NCBI GenBank assembly: GCA_034670145.1
Contig: JAXMOA010000008.1
Span: forward strand, 184,613 to 248,612
Length of the DNA: 64,000 bases
Origin: HXMU1420-2 sp034670145
GTDB taxonomy: Bacteria; Pseudomonadota; Alphaproteobacteria; Rhodobacterales; Rhodobacteraceae
Direction: 5' to 3'
The notes beneath the pieces are model-generated. The model searched no databases and had not been told where the DNA came from. It saw only the letters and a list, made by a program, of their open reading frames with translations. Below are positions 18,213 to 27,032 of this stretch, in pieces (the stretch's first letter is position 1; the number at the start of each line of letters is the position of its first letter). The position numbers were made by a program, and so were the translations under genes.

Positions 18213-19301
18213 ATGGAAGCCGAAGGATTCATAAGGGCGGAACGCCGACGGGCGCGCGGGGCGGTCAGCAACGCGGCCGGGCGGTATGATCTGGTGCGCG
18301 AGGTGGATTTCGAGGTGCTGGACACCCCCGACGAAGAGACGGCGGTCGCCCCGTTGCGCACGGATGTTTCGGTGGAGCGTCCGCGCAAGATCATCACCTA
18401 CAACCGCTCGCCCGACTTGCCGTTTGATCGCTCGATCAACCCGTATCGGGGCTGTGAACATGGGTGTATCTACTGTTTCGCCCGTCCGTCTCATGCCTAC
18501 CTGGGGATGTCGCCGGGGCTGGATTTTGAAACCCGCCTGATCGCCCGTCCGGCCGCGCCGGATGTGCTGGAGCGTGAATTGCGGGCGAAAACCTATGAGG
18601 TGGCGCCGATTGCCATTGGCACCAATACGGACCCCTATCAGCCGGTCGAGCGGGATTGGCGCATCATGCGCGACTGTCTGGAGGTTTTGGCCGCCTATCG
18701 GCATCCGGTTGCGATTGTGACCAAGGGCACGTTGATTGAACGCGACATTGATATCCTCGCCCCCATGGCCGCGCAGGGGCTGTTGCGGGTGGGGGTGTCG
18801 ATCACCACGCTGGATGGCGATTTGTCGCGCCGGATGGAGCCGCGCGCGCCCGGCCCGCAACGTCGCCTGGCGACCATCCGCGCGTTGAGCGACGCGGGCA
18901 TTCCGGTGCGCATCATGACCTCGCCTCTGGTGCCCGGGTTGACCGATCACGAGATCGAAGCCCTGCTGCTGGCGGGGCAGAAGGCCGGGGCCGATTGCGC
19001 CAGCTGGATCATGCTGCGCCTGCCGCGCGAAGTGTCGCCGCTGTGGCAGGAGTGGTTGGCCGAGAACGAGCCGGGCAAGGCCGGGCGCATCATGGCGCGC
19101 CTGCGCGAAATGCACGGCGGCAAGGATTACGACGCACGCTGGAGCCACCGCATGCGGGGCGAGGGGCATTACGCGCAGATGGTGGCCGCCCGATTTGCCC
19201 GCGCCGCAAGGGCGTTGGGGCTGGATCGGGAGGTTCCGTCTTTGCGTACCGATCTGTTTCATCATCCGATGCGTCCGGGCGATCAGTTGGAGTTGTTCTG
19301 A
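18213..19301 (+). CDS. PA0069 family radical SAM protein
   Basis: A 362-residue radical SAM protein. The [4Fe-4S] cysteines C81, C85 and C88 are in NPYRGCEHGCIYCFARPSH (CxxxCxxC), and the second conserved motif GTNTDPYQPVER follows. It belongs to the PA0069/SplB-like group, whose substrate is not established. The ATG at 18213 is chosen (MEAEGFIRAERRR); longer in-frame starts at 18153 or 18195 are possible. It lies between the two split-MetH genes, divergent from the corrinoid gene and convergent with the methyltransferase gene, which hints at a link with corrinoid or methionine metabolism but does not prove one. Confidence 0.9.
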   Translation: MEAEGFIRAERRRARGAVSNAAGRYDLVREVDFEVLDTPDEETAVAPLRTDVSVERPRKIITYNRSPDLPFDRSINPYRGCEHGCIYCFARPSHAYLGMSPGLDFETRLIARPAAPDVLERELRAKTYEVAPIAIGTNTDPYQPVERDWRIMRDCLEVLAAYRHPVAIVTKGTLIERDIDILAPMAAQGLLRVGVSITTLDGDLSRRMEPRAPGPQRRLATIRALSDAGIPVRIMTSPLVPGLTDHEIEALLLAGQKAGADCASWIMLRLPREVSPLWQEWLAENEPGKAGRIMARLREMHGGKDYDARWSHRMRGEGHYAQMVAARFARAARALGLDREVPSLRTDLFHHPMRPGDQLELF

Positions 19302-19322
19302 GCGCGTCGTTCTGCGCCAGGC

Positions 19323-20351
19323 TCAGGAGCGGCGGCGCGAGCGGCGGCGTTTGGGCTGATCGCCATCGCTGCCCGGCGCGCCCGCCTCGGTGCCATCAGA
19401 GGCCGAGCTGAACGGGCCGAGGGCCTGGGTGATGGCGTCGAGCGGCGGTTTTTCTCCGCGCGGGCGACTGTCGAGCGCGGCGCGCATGTGGCGCAGGTGA
19501 TCCGGCATTGTGCCACAGCAGCCGCCAATGATCTTTGCGCCGCTGTCGCGGGCCATGACGGCGTATTCGCCCATCAGCTCGGGGGTGCCGTCATAATGGA
19601 TATGTCCGTCGACATATTTGGGGATGCCGGCGTTGCCCTTGGCGATGATCGGGCGTTCCGTACCCTGGGCGGTGAACCCCTGGACCGTGCGCAGGATATC
19701 GGAGGCGCCGGTGCCGCAGTTGGCACCAAAGGCCAGTGGCGGGTTTGGCAGCGCTTCGACCATTTGCACCATCTGGGCCGAGGTCACGCCCATCATGGTC
19801 CGCCCGGCGGTGTCAAAGCTCATCGTGCCGCACCAGGGCATGTCGGCCAGGGCAAAGGCCTCGGCGGCGGCGCGGTATTCTTCGGGGGCGCTGATGGTTT
19901 CAAGCCACAGCACATCGACGCCGCCGGCCTTCAGGCCCTCGGCCTGTTCGTGGAACATTTCGACCGCGTCCGCGTGGCTGAGAGAGCCGACAGGCTCCAT
20001 AATGTCACCGGTTGGTCCGACCGAGCCCGCAACCAGGATCGTGCGACCGGCGGCATCCGCCACCTCGCGGCCAATTTCGGCCCCCAGGCGGGACAATTCG
20101 AATACGCGCGACTGTGCGTTGTGCAGTTTGAGCCGCGAGGCGGTGCCGCCAAAGGTGTTGGTCAGGAACATATCGCTGCCCGCGTCCACGGCGCCTTTGT
20201 AAAGCGCTGCGATCTTGTCGGGATGGTCCGCATTCCAGAGCTCGGGCGCATCGCCAGACTCAAGACCGGCGGCGAACAGGTTGGTCCCTGTGGCGCCATC
20301 GGCAAGAATTACATCCATATCGTCGAGCATCCGCGACAAAAGATTGGTCAT
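19323..20351 (-). CDS. Homocysteine S-methyltransferase domain protein (split MetH subunit)
   Basis: A 342-residue (beta/alpha)8 homocysteine S-methyltransferase (PF02574). The N-terminus ILADGATGTNLF, the zinc-ligand cysteine in FGANCGTG and the paired cysteines in IIGGCCGTMP are the hallmark sites. The tail after residue 300 is basic and low complexity (PKRRRSRRRS), unusual for the family. The start ATG at 20351 lacks a good ribosome site; a GTG at 20393 in frame is an alternative. With the nearby corrinoid protein it makes two of the three parts of the split methionine synthase described in Phaeobacter. A perfect inverted repeat lies 63 bp upstream of the ATG and may be its operator. Confidence 0.92.
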   Translation of the reverse strand: MTNLLSRMLDDMDVILADGATGTNLFAAGLESGDAPELWNADHPDKIAALYKGAVDAGSDMFLTNTFGGTASRLKLHNAQSRVFELSRLGAEIGREVADAAGRTILVAGSVGPTGDIMEPVGSLSHADAVEMFHEQAEGLKAGGVDVLWLETISAPEEYRAAAEAFALADMPWCGTMSFDTAGRTMMGVTSAQMVQMVEALPNPPLAFGANCGTGASDILRTVQGFTAQGTERPIIAKGNAGIPKYVDGHIHYDGTPELMGEYAVMARDSGAKIIGGCCGTMPDHLRHMRAALDSRPRGEKPPLDAITQALGPFSSASDGTEAGAPGSDGDQPKRRRSRRRS

Positions 20352-20413
20352 GAAGGAGGGTCCTGGCCTTGGGGTTACAGGCCCTCTTGTCACGGTAGCT
20401 TCATGTCCGCAAA

Positions 20414-20439
20414 TTCATAATCTTCATCTAGATTATGAA
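20414..20439. promoter_or_regulatory. Perfect inverted repeat upstream of the homocysteine methyltransferase gene
   Basis: TTCATAATCT, six bases, AGATTATGAA: two perfect 10-bp arms, AT-rich in a GC-rich genome, 63 bp upstream of the ATG and 21 bp upstream of the GTG alternative. The form suits a dimeric repressor such as an ArsR/SahR-type methionine-cycle regulator, but no such gene is in the window and the assignment is inference. Confidence 0.55.
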
Positions 20440-20542
20440 CAGAGTGCGTTTTGCCGGATCGGGCCATCCCGCATTCCCCACAGGCGGGGCAGGATTACAC
20501 TGCCCCGCGATGCCCGGTTTGATGTTTTGAACCGTCCGGCGG

Positions 20543-20860
20543 TCAGCCTGTTTCGGTCATGACCTGCGTCTGGGCCTCTGCCATAAGCTCGGTCATCTTG
20601 GCGCGGATGGTGTCGGCGTCTGCCTTGCCGTCCAGATCGCCCGCGACCTTGCGCAGGACGTCATCATCGCCCGGCTCTTCGAAATCCGAGGCGATGACCT
20701 CTTTGGCGTAGGCCGCGGCCTCGTCTCCGGTTTTACCCAGAAGCCCGGCGGCCCAAAGGCCCAGCAACTTGTTGCGCCGCGCCGAGGCTTTGAACTGCAT
20801 TTCTTCGTCATGCGCGAATTTGGCTTCGAATGCGTTTTCGCGATCGTCAAATGTTGACAT
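20543..20860 (-). CDS. DUF1476 protein, F1-ATPase zeta-type inhibitor
   Basis: A 105-residue soluble helical protein of the DUF1476 family. The N-terminus MSTFDDRENAFEAKFAHDEE is the inhibitory segment of the zeta subunit found in Paracoccus denitrificans F1F0-ATPase; RNKLLGLWAAGLLG and the C-terminal helices follow as in that family. It blocks ATP hydrolysis by the F1 sector. The ATG at 20860 follows GGGAGCAAAC. The gene is monocistronic and divergent from purC. Assignment by family is firm; activity differs between alphaproteobacteria. Confidence 0.92.
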   Translation of the reverse strand: MSTFDDRENAFEAKFAHDEEMQFKASARRNKLLGLWAAGLLGKTGDEAAAYAKEVIASDFEEPGDDDVLRKVAGDLDGKADADTIRAKMTELMAEAQTQVMTETG

Positions 20861-21033
20861 GTTTGCTCCCTTCGGGTGTTTTTGGAACCTGCTGTTCTTG
20901 ATATGTGGCTGTTTGCGATTGCACGCAAGGGTAAGTGAGGGCTTAGTCCACCGCTTGCGACACTGCGGCCCTTGGCGTAAGAGGGCGCACGGGCCCGGCG
21001 GCATCGCCTGTGGCCCTTGTCGAAAGGACTCCG

Positions 21034-21795
21034 ATGGCGCGGCGCAAAAAGATCTACGAAGGTAAAGCAAAAATTCTGTACGAAGGCCCGGAACCGGGGA
21101 CCATTGTGCAGTATTTCAAGGATGACGCGACGGCCTTTAATGCCGAAAAGAAGGACGTCATCGAGGGCAAGGGCGTGCTCAACAACCGGCTGAGCGAGTT
21201 TTTCATGACCGGGTTGGGCAATGTTGGTGTGCCGACTCACTTCATTCGTCGTCTGAACATGCGCGAGCAATTGGTGCGCAGCTGCGAGATTATTCCTTTG
21301 GAAGTGATCGTGCGCAATTACGCTGCCGGGTCGATGAGCAAGCGTCTGGGCATTGACGAGGGCACGCAATTGCCGCGTCCGATTGTCGAATATTGCTACA
21401 AGGATGACGCCCTGGGGGATCCGTTGGTCACCGAGGAACATATTGCCGCCTTTGGCTGGGCCAGCCAGCAGGACATGGATGACATCCTCAGCCTGGCGCT
21501 GCGGGTCAATGATTTCATGTCGGGGATGATGATGGCCGTCGGCATTCGTCTGGTTGATTTCAAGATCGAAATCGGTCGGGTGTACGAGGGCGACTTCATG
21601 CGGTTGATTGTGGCCGATGAGATCAGCCCGGACAGCTGCCGTCTGTGGGATATCGAGACCGGTCAAAAGCTGGACAAGGATGTGTTCCGCCGCGATCTGG
21701 GCAGCCTGACGGATGCTTACTCCGAGGTGGCGCGCCGCCTGGGCGTTTTGCCGCGCAACAGCGGCCCGGTGACCAAGCCGACACTGATCAACTGA
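21034..21795 (+). CDS. purC: Phosphoribosylaminoimidazole-succinocarboxamide synthase
   Basis: A 253-residue SAICAR synthetase of the bacterial PurC type. Motifs: KKIYEGKAKILYEG at the N-terminus, FKDDATAFNAEKK, IVRNYAAGSM, and LVDFKIEIGR with VADEISPDSCRLWD near the end. It joins CAIR and aspartate using ATP in purine synthesis. The start follows GAAAGGA. purS and purQ lie just downstream on the same strand, but a strong terminator at 21822 separates purC from them. The usual family length is about 240-255 residues. Confidence 0.97.
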   Translation: MARRKKIYEGKAKILYEGPEPGTIVQYFKDDATAFNAEKKDVIEGKGVLNNRLSEFFMTGLGNVGVPTHFIRRLNMREQLVRSCEIIPLEVIVRNYAAGSMSKRLGIDEGTQLPRPIVEYCYKDDALGDPLVTEEHIAAFGWASQQDMDDILSLALRVNDFMSGMMMAVGIRLVDFKIEIGRVYEGDFMRLIVADEISPDSCRLWDIETGQKLDKDVFRRDLGSLTDAYSEVARRLGVLPRNSGPVTKPTLIN

Positions 21796-21821
21796 TCCTT
21801 TTCCGCCATAATAGCGAACAC

Positions 21822-21858
21822 AGCCCCGTGCGCAGACCTGCGCCGGGGCTTTTTATTT
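21822..21858 (+). terminator. Rho-independent terminator of purC
   Basis: AGCCCCG and CGGGGCT pair around an inner GCGCAG/TGCGC stem, followed by TTTTATTT. It begins 26 bp after the purC stop codon. Confidence 0.85.
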
Positions 21859-21943
21859 GGCGGTTCGGGCCGGATCGGGCCCGCTAGGGGCGGATAAACC
21901 CGCGGGGTTGGGTCGGGCTGCTTGCACCGGTGGCGCGTTCGGT

Positions 21944-21968
21944 CTATTGCCCTTGCGCAAAGCAATAG
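21944..21968 (+). promoter_or_regulatory. Stem-loop upstream of purS
   Basis: CTATTGC and GCAATAG pair perfectly around a loop that contains the palindrome TTGCGCAA. It lies 70 bp upstream of purS and after the purC terminator. It could be an operator or an mRNA leader hairpin; no function is proven. Confidence 0.35.
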
Positions 21969-22038
21969 GGTGGCTGGCGGCGGCGGACAGATCCGCGTCA
22001 ATGGGCCGGTCACGCGCGAACAAGTCAGGGCAAGTTGC

Positions 22039-22269
22039 ATGAAAGCTCGGGTTACGGTCATGTTGAAGACTGGCGTTCTGGATCCTCAAGGTGAGGCCGT
22101 GCGTCACGCGTTGGGCAGCATGGGGTTTGATGGGGTCTCGGGCGTGCGCCAGGGCAAGGTGATCGAGCTGGATCTGGCGGATGGCACATCCGAGGATCAG
22201 GTGCGCGATATGTGCGAGAAACTGTTGGCCAACACGGTGATCGAGCGGTTTGATATCGAAATGCTCTGA
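22039..22269 (+). CDS. purS: Phosphoribosylformylglycinamidine synthase subunit PurS
   Basis: A 76-residue PurS, the small subunit that holds PurL and PurQ together in FGAM synthetase. The sequence starts MKARVTVMLKTGVLDPQGEAV and contains the LGSMGFDGVSGVRQGKVIEL segment that defines the family. purQ follows 98 bp later. The catalytic subunit purL is not in the window. Confidence 0.95.
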   Translation: MKARVTVMLKTGVLDPQGEAVRHALGSMGFDGVSGVRQGKVIELDLADGTSEDQVRDMCEKLLANTVIERFDIEML

Positions 22270-22367
22270 GGCTGACCGGTGACGGGTCACAGAACCCGGG
22301 CCGGGCCGCATCGCGCGTTTCACATCGTCTGGATACATTCAGCGCCATTGGGCAAATGAGGGATCTT

Positions 22368-23036
22368 ATGAAAGCAGCAGTCATCGTTTTCCCCGGTTCG
22401 AACTGTGATCGCGATCTGGCGGTTGCTTTTGAACAGGCCGGTTTTGTCGTGGATATGGTCTGGCACAAGGAAACAGCCTTGCCCGATGGGGTGGATATTG
22501 TGGGTGTGCCGGGCGGGTTCTCTTATGGGGATTATCTGCGCTGCGGGGCGATTGCCGCGCAATCTCCGGTCTGCCGGGCGCTGGCGGCGCATGGAGAGAA
22601 GGGCGGCTATGTCCTGGGCGTGTGCAACGGGTTTCAGGTGTTGACCGAAACCGGTTTGCTGCCGGGCGCGTTGCTGCGCAATGCGGGCCTGAAATACATC
22701 TGCCGGACGGTGGGTTTGCGGGTGGCGACCTCTGACAGTGCCTTTACGGCAGAATATGCGGTTGATGACGCGCTCTCGGTGCCTATTGCGCATCATGACG
22801 GCAATTACTTTACCGATGACGACACATTGGCGCGGTTGCAGGGCGAGGACCGGGTGGCCTTCACCTATACCGACAACCCGAACGGGTCGATCGGCGATAT
22901 CGCCGGCATCCTGTCCGACAACCGGCGGATCATGGGAATGATGCCCCATCCAGAGCGCGCAGCCGATGCGGCCCATGGTGGCACCGACGGGGCCGCGCTG
23001 TTTTCCGCTCTCGCAGGCGTGTTTCAGCCCGCATGA
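22368..23036 (+). CDS. purQ: Phosphoribosylformylglycinamidine synthase subunit PurQ (glutaminase)
   Basis: A 222-residue class I glutamine amidotransferase that supplies ammonia to PurL. The nucleophile is C86 in LGVCNGFQ; the N-terminal AVIVFPGSNCDRD and the C-terminal catalytic His and Glu in MMPHPERAAD are present. The start ATG at 22368 is chosen over an ATG four codons upstream as it matches the usual MKAAVIVFPGSNC start. The sensor kinase gene begins 36 bp after the stop, but is unlikely to share its function. Confidence 0.96.
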   Translation: MKAAVIVFPGSNCDRDLAVAFEQAGFVVDMVWHKETALPDGVDIVGVPGGFSYGDYLRCGAIAAQSPVCRALAAHGEKGGYVLGVCNGFQVLTETGLLPGALLRNAGLKYICRTVGLRVATSDSAFTAEYAVDDALSVPIAHHDGNYFTDDDTLARLQGEDRVAFTYTDNPNGSIGDIAGILSDNRRIMGMMPHPERAADAAHGGTDGAALFSALAGVFQPA

Positions 23037-23072
23037 CTTGAGCCTGAGCGCGCGCAAGCGTAGCCTTGCCCA

Positions 23073-24884
23073 ATGGATGAGCCCGACCGCCAGAGCAGCG
23101 GCCCCACTGATGCGTCAAGCACCCCCGCCGTCGCTGGTACAGCGCTGGCCGAGCCGCGATCTGTAACGATCAGCTGGCGGGTGCGCCTGTCGTTGGTGGT
23201 GCTGATGGCGCTGGCCGTCACAACGGTCTGGATCACCAATCGCCTGCTGACGGATCGGTTTACCGAAAGCACCCGCAACCGGGCCGAGGTGCGGTTGACC
23301 CTGTATCGCGGCAATCTGGTCAGCGAATTGGGGCGCAACGCGATTGTGCCCCAGCTTTTGGCAGCGGACCCGACCCTGATCGGGGCGCTCAACAGCAATG
23401 ATTTCAGCCAGTCGACCCAGCGATTGATCAGCTTTGTCGAAGAGATCGGCGCCGCATCCCTGATGCTGCTGGACAATGACGGGCGGACGGTGGCCTCGAC
23501 CGATCGCAACCTGCTGGGCTCCAATCACCGGAGCCAGGCCTATTTCGTAGAGGCGGTGCGCTCCAACACAACGGTGTTTTCCGTGATCGAGCGCGAGTCG
23601 GGCGGCTATCGGTTCACCTATTCGCGGCGGTTGGTCGAAGGGCCCAGCGTGCTGGGCGTGATCGTTGTGGAAATCGACTTGCAGAAGTTCGAGCGCGCCT
23701 GGGCCGGGATCTCGGCGGCGGCGGTGGTGACGGACAGCACGGGCAAGATCATTCTGGCGACCGAACCGCGCTGGCGCGGCCTGAGCGAGACCGAGGCCCT
23801 TGTGCGCCAGACCCCGCAAAGCGCGATCGAGCGGGCGATCCGTGCGACGGCGGATTGGTCGGCCTTGCCGGCGGATGCCTATGTGCAGGGCGAAGCGGTG
23901 ATGCGGATGGAGGCGCGCATTCCGTTTCAGGGCTGGAAAATCGCCTCATTCACCACCTATGCGTCGGTGCGCGAACGGGTGAATGGCGTTTTGGCGCTGG
24001 AGATCATGGGCTTTGCCATTCTGCTGGCGCTGGCGTTTTATGCGTTGTCGCGCAAAACGGCGTTGCGGATGGCCTTGTTCCAGCGCGAATCCGCAGAGCT
24101 GCGCGGGCTGAACAATCGCCTTCAGATGGAGATTGCCAAGCGGGTCGAGGTGCAAGAGACACTGGCCGTGGCCGAGCAGACATTGGCGCAAAGCTCCAAA
24201 CTGGCGGTGCTGGGGGAAATGTCTGCGGCGGTCAGCCATGAGCTGAACCAGCCTCTGGCCGCGATGAAGACCTATCTGGCGGGCGCGCGGCTGTTGTTGC
24301 GGCGCAATCGACCCGAAGAGGCGATGACCAGTTTCGGGCGTATTGACGATTTGATTGAACGGATGGGGGCGATCACCCGGCAGTTGAAATCATATGCGCG
24401 CAAGGGCGCAGAGGATCTGTCGCCGGTGGATCTGGGCGAGGCGTTGAGTTCGGCCCTGTCGATGATGGAGCCGCAGCTGCGCCAGCGCGCGGTGCGGATC
24501 AGCCAGATCCGTCCGCCAGAGCCGGTTTTGGTGATGGGAGACCGGCTGCGGATCGAGCAGGTGATGATCAACCTCTTGCGCAACGCGCTGGACGCCACCA
24601 AATCAGTCGAAGATCCGGCCGTTGATGTGGTTTTGGCAGCAGGCGAAACCGCCGCCTTGTCCGTGCGCGACAATGGCGAGGGTATCGAGAATTTCGAGAA
24701 TCTGTTCGAGCCGTTTTACACCACCAAGCAGCCCGGGGATGGCGTTGGCCTTGGGCTGGCGATCTCCTCCGGGATTGTGAGTGACCTGGGGGGGCGGCTG
24801 ACCGCGCGCAACGGCCAGCATGGCGGTGCCGTTTTTGAAATGCAGTTGCCCATCCTGCGACCCGGGGTCGAGGCAGCGGAATAA
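23073..24884 (+). CDS. dctB: DctB-like sensor histidine kinase
   Basis: A 603-residue membrane kinase. One helix near residues 36-55 and another near 305-325 flank a periplasmic double-PAS (Cache) sensor that includes SLMLLDNDGRTVASTDRNLLGSNHRSQAYF, typical of DctB C4-dicarboxylate sensors. After a short coiled coil comes the dimerisation domain with phosphoacceptor H389 in AVSHELNQPLAAMKTYLAGAR, and an ATPase domain with NLLRNALDAT, VRDNGEGI and GVGLGLAIS. The partner response regulator gene starts 16 bp after its stop. No dctPQM transporter genes are in the window, so the sensed compound is assumed from family only. Confidence 0.88.
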   Translation: MDEPDRQSSGPTDASSTPAVAGTALAEPRSVTISWRVRLSLVVLMALAVTTVWITNRLLTDRFTESTRNRAEVRLTLYRGNLVSELGRNAIVPQLLAADPTLIGALNSNDFSQSTQRLISFVEEIGAASLMLLDNDGRTVASTDRNLLGSNHRSQAYFVEAVRSNTTVFSVIERESGGYRFTYSRRLVEGPSVLGVIVVEIDLQKFERAWAGISAAAVVTDSTGKIILATEPRWRGLSETEALVRQTPQSAIERAIRATADWSALPADAYVQGEAVMRMEARIPFQGWKIASFTTYASVRERVNGVLALEIMGFAILLALAFYALSRKTALRMALFQRESAELRGLNNRLQMEIAKRVEVQETLAVAEQTLAQSSKLAVLGEMSAAVSHELNQPLAAMKTYLAGARLLLRRNRPEEAMTSFGRIDDLIERMGAITRQLKSYARKGAEDLSPVDLGEALSSALSMMEPQLRQRAVRISQIRPPEPVLVMGDRLRIEQVMINLLRNALDATKSVEDPAVDVVLAAGETAALSVRDNGEGIENFENLFEPFYTTKQPGDGVGLGLAISSGIVSDLGGRLTARNGQHGGAVFEMQLPILRPGVEAAE

Positions 24885-24900
24885 AGATAAGGAGAGCAAT

Positions 24901-26235
24901 GTGGCTCAGGCTATGAAGATTGCCATCGTGGATGACGAACGGGATATGCGCCAGTCGATCAGTCAGTGGTTGGCATTGTCAGGATATGACACCGAGACGT
25001 TCGCCAGTGCCGAGGAGGCGCTGAAGGTTCTGGGGCCGGATTACCCGGGGATTGTGATTTCGGATATCCGCATGCCCGGTATGGACGGCATGCAGTTCCT
25101 GAAAAAGCTGATGGGCTCGGACAGCGCGCTGCCGGTCATCATGATCACCGGGCACGGCGATGTGCCCATGGCGGTCGAGGCGATGCGGGTCGGGGCGTTT
25201 GATTTTCTGGAAAAGCCGTTCAACCCGGATCGCATGTCTGAACTGGCCAAAAAGGCAACCAATGCGCGCCGTCTGACCCTGGACAACCGGGCGCTGCGCA
25301 AAGAGCTGAGCGACGGGTCGCAGTTGATGAAAAAGCTGATCGGCTCCAGCCCGGTCATGGAGCGGCTGAAAGAAGACATCCTGGATCTGGGGCAGGCCGA
25401 TGGGCATGTGCTGATTGATGGCGAAACGGGCACGGGCAAGACCCTGGTGGCCCATGCCCTGCACGCGGTGGGCAGCCGGGCGGGCAAGAAATTTGTTCTG
25501 CTCAGCTGTGCCGCGCTGGAGGAAGACGCGCTGAGCAAGCGGTTGTTTGGTCCGATGTTGCCCGAGGACAGCCAGTTGCCGGCCATCGAGGAGGCCCGGG
25601 GCGGCACCCTGGTGCTGGAGGATGTGGAGGCGCTGTCGGATAGCTGCCAGGCCAAGCTGTTGAGTGTGATCAACGAGCAGGGCAGCCCGCCCGAGACCCG
25701 GATTGTGGCGATCTCCAATCTGCAAATGCAGGACAAGACATCAGAGGACGCGCTGCGGCCGGATCTGTTTTACCGGTTGGCGGCCTTGCGCATCACTGTG
25801 CCGCCGTTGCGCCAGCGCGGAGAGGACATCCTGCAATTGTTCACGGGGCTGTCGGATCAGTTTGCCGAGGAATACGGCTGTGAAGCGCCGCCGGTCAATG
25901 CGCAGGAGGCGGCCCAGTTGCTACAGGCGCCCTGGCCGGGCAATGTGCGTCAGTTGATCAATGTGGCGGAACGGGCGGTTTTGCAATCGCGTCGCGGCTC
26001 GGGGACGATTGCATCGCTGTTGATGTCCGATCACGAGGAAATGCAGCCCGTCATGACCACCGAAGGCAAACCGTTGAAGGAATATGTCGAGGCTTTTGAG
26101 CGGATGCTGATCGACAACACGATGCGCCGGCACAAGGGCTCGATCGCATCGGTGATGGACGAGCTGTGTTTGCCGCGCCGGACTTTGAACGAGAAAATGG
26201 CGAAATACGCGCTACAGCGGTCTGACTATCTGTAA
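24901..26235 (+). CDS. dctD: DctD-like NtrC-family response regulator, lacking the GAFTGA loop
   Basis: A 444-residue regulator with a receiver domain (phosphoacceptor D55 in ISDIRMPGMDG), an AAA+ domain (Walker A GETGTGKT, residues 174-181) and a C-terminal HTH (GSIASVMDELCLPRRTLNEKM). Between Walker A and Walker B the protein is shortened: RLFGPMLPEDS stands where the sigma-54 contacting GAFTGA loop should be. Walker B reads GGTLVLEDVE, with E240-D241 in place of the usual Asp-Glu. It likely cannot activate sigma-54 RNA polymerase in the normal way, as in Rhodobacter capsulatus NtrC, which also lacks GAFTGA. The GTG at 24901 has AAGGAG at a good distance; an in-frame ATG at 24913 is the alternative. 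Confidence 0.88.
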   Translation: MAQAMKIAIVDDERDMRQSISQWLALSGYDTETFASAEEALKVLGPDYPGIVISDIRMPGMDGMQFLKKLMGSDSALPVIMITGHGDVPMAVEAMRVGAFDFLEKPFNPDRMSELAKKATNARRLTLDNRALRKELSDGSQLMKKLIGSSPVMERLKEDILDLGQADGHVLIDGETGTGKTLVAHALHAVGSRAGKKFVLLSCAALEEDALSKRLFGPMLPEDSQLPAIEEARGGTLVLEDVEALSDSCQAKLLSVINEQGSPPETRIVAISNLQMQDKTSEDALRPDLFYRLAALRITVPPLRQRGEDILQLFTGLSDQFAEEYGCEAPPVNAQEAAQLLQAPWPGNVRQLINVAERAVLQSRRGSGTIASLLMSDHEEMQPVMTTEGKPLKEYVEAFERMLIDNTMRRHKGSIASVMDELCLPRRTLNEKMAKYALQRSDYL

Positions 26236-26297
26236 AACGCGGCGTCGCCGCCAAAGGGGCCACCAAAGGACATCGCTGTAGGGGCGGCCCATGACAT

Positions 26298-26993
26298 GTG
26301 GAAATTCGGGGAATTGCGGTTTTGATTGCAGCCTATTTGTTCGATATGGACGGACTATTGTTGGACACAGAGCGTCTGGCGCGGGACAGTTTTGTCGCCG
26401 CCGCCCGCGATGTCGGTTTGGAACTGGCAGCGGCAGAGGCGTTCTTCCTGACGTTGATCGGCACGTCCAGGCGTGAAAGTGATGGGCTGTTGCGGGGATT
26501 CCTGCCGCACCATATCCGGCCGGACGAGGTCGAGGCGCGCTGGACACATCATTATACCGCGCATCTGGCCGAGGATGTGCCGGTGAAGGCCTCGGTCAAG
26601 GAAACATTGCAGCGGTTGACCGGGCAGGGCGCGCGGATGGCGGTTGTCACCTCGACCCGGGGCACGCTTGCGCGGGAAAAGCTGCAACGCGCGGCCCTGG
26701 CGGAGCATTTCGAATTTGTGCTGGGCGGCGATGAGGTGAGCGCGAACAAGCCCCATCCCGCGCCCTATCTGGAGGCTGCGGCCCGGATGGGGGTGGCGGC
26801 GGGCCATTGCGCGGCCTTTGAGGATAGCGACCGGGGCATCACCTCGGCGATGGATGCCGGGTGTCAGGCGGTGCAAATCCCGGATTTGCGGCCCAAGGGG
26901 CTGCAATTGCCGGATTTGGGGCAACCCGTGGCCGAGACTTTGGACGCCGCCGTGACACTGGTGCAGAGCGGATATCTGGCGCGATGCGGGTGA
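26298..26993 (+). CDS. HAD-family phosphatase (phosphoglycolate/beta-PGM-like)
   Basis: A HAD-superfamily hydrolase of about 230 residues with a helical C1 cap. All four motifs are visible: FDMDGLLLD (nucleophile Asp), VVTSTRG, the lysine in ANKPHPAPY and FEDSDRGI. Such enzymes hydrolyse small phosphate esters in the cytoplasm. The true start is unclear: GTG at 26298 gives 231 residues, while a TTG at 26322 preceded by GGGGA gives the more usual short lead before the first motif. It is separate from dctD (62 bp). The substrate is unknown. Confidence 0.88.
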   Translation: MEIRGIAVLIAAYLFDMDGLLLDTERLARDSFVAAARDVGLELAAAEAFFLTLIGTSRRESDGLLRGFLPHHIRPDEVEARWTHHYTAHLAEDVPVKASVKETLQRLTGQGARMAVVTSTRGTLAREKLQRAALAEHFEFVLGGDEVSANKPHPAPYLEAAARMGVAAGHCAAFEDSDRGITSAMDAGCQAVQIPDLRPKGLQLPDLGQPVAETLDAAVTLVQSGYLARCG

Positions 26994-27032
26994 TCTGACC
27001 GTGAATGGCGGGCGCAGATGGCGGCAGATGGG

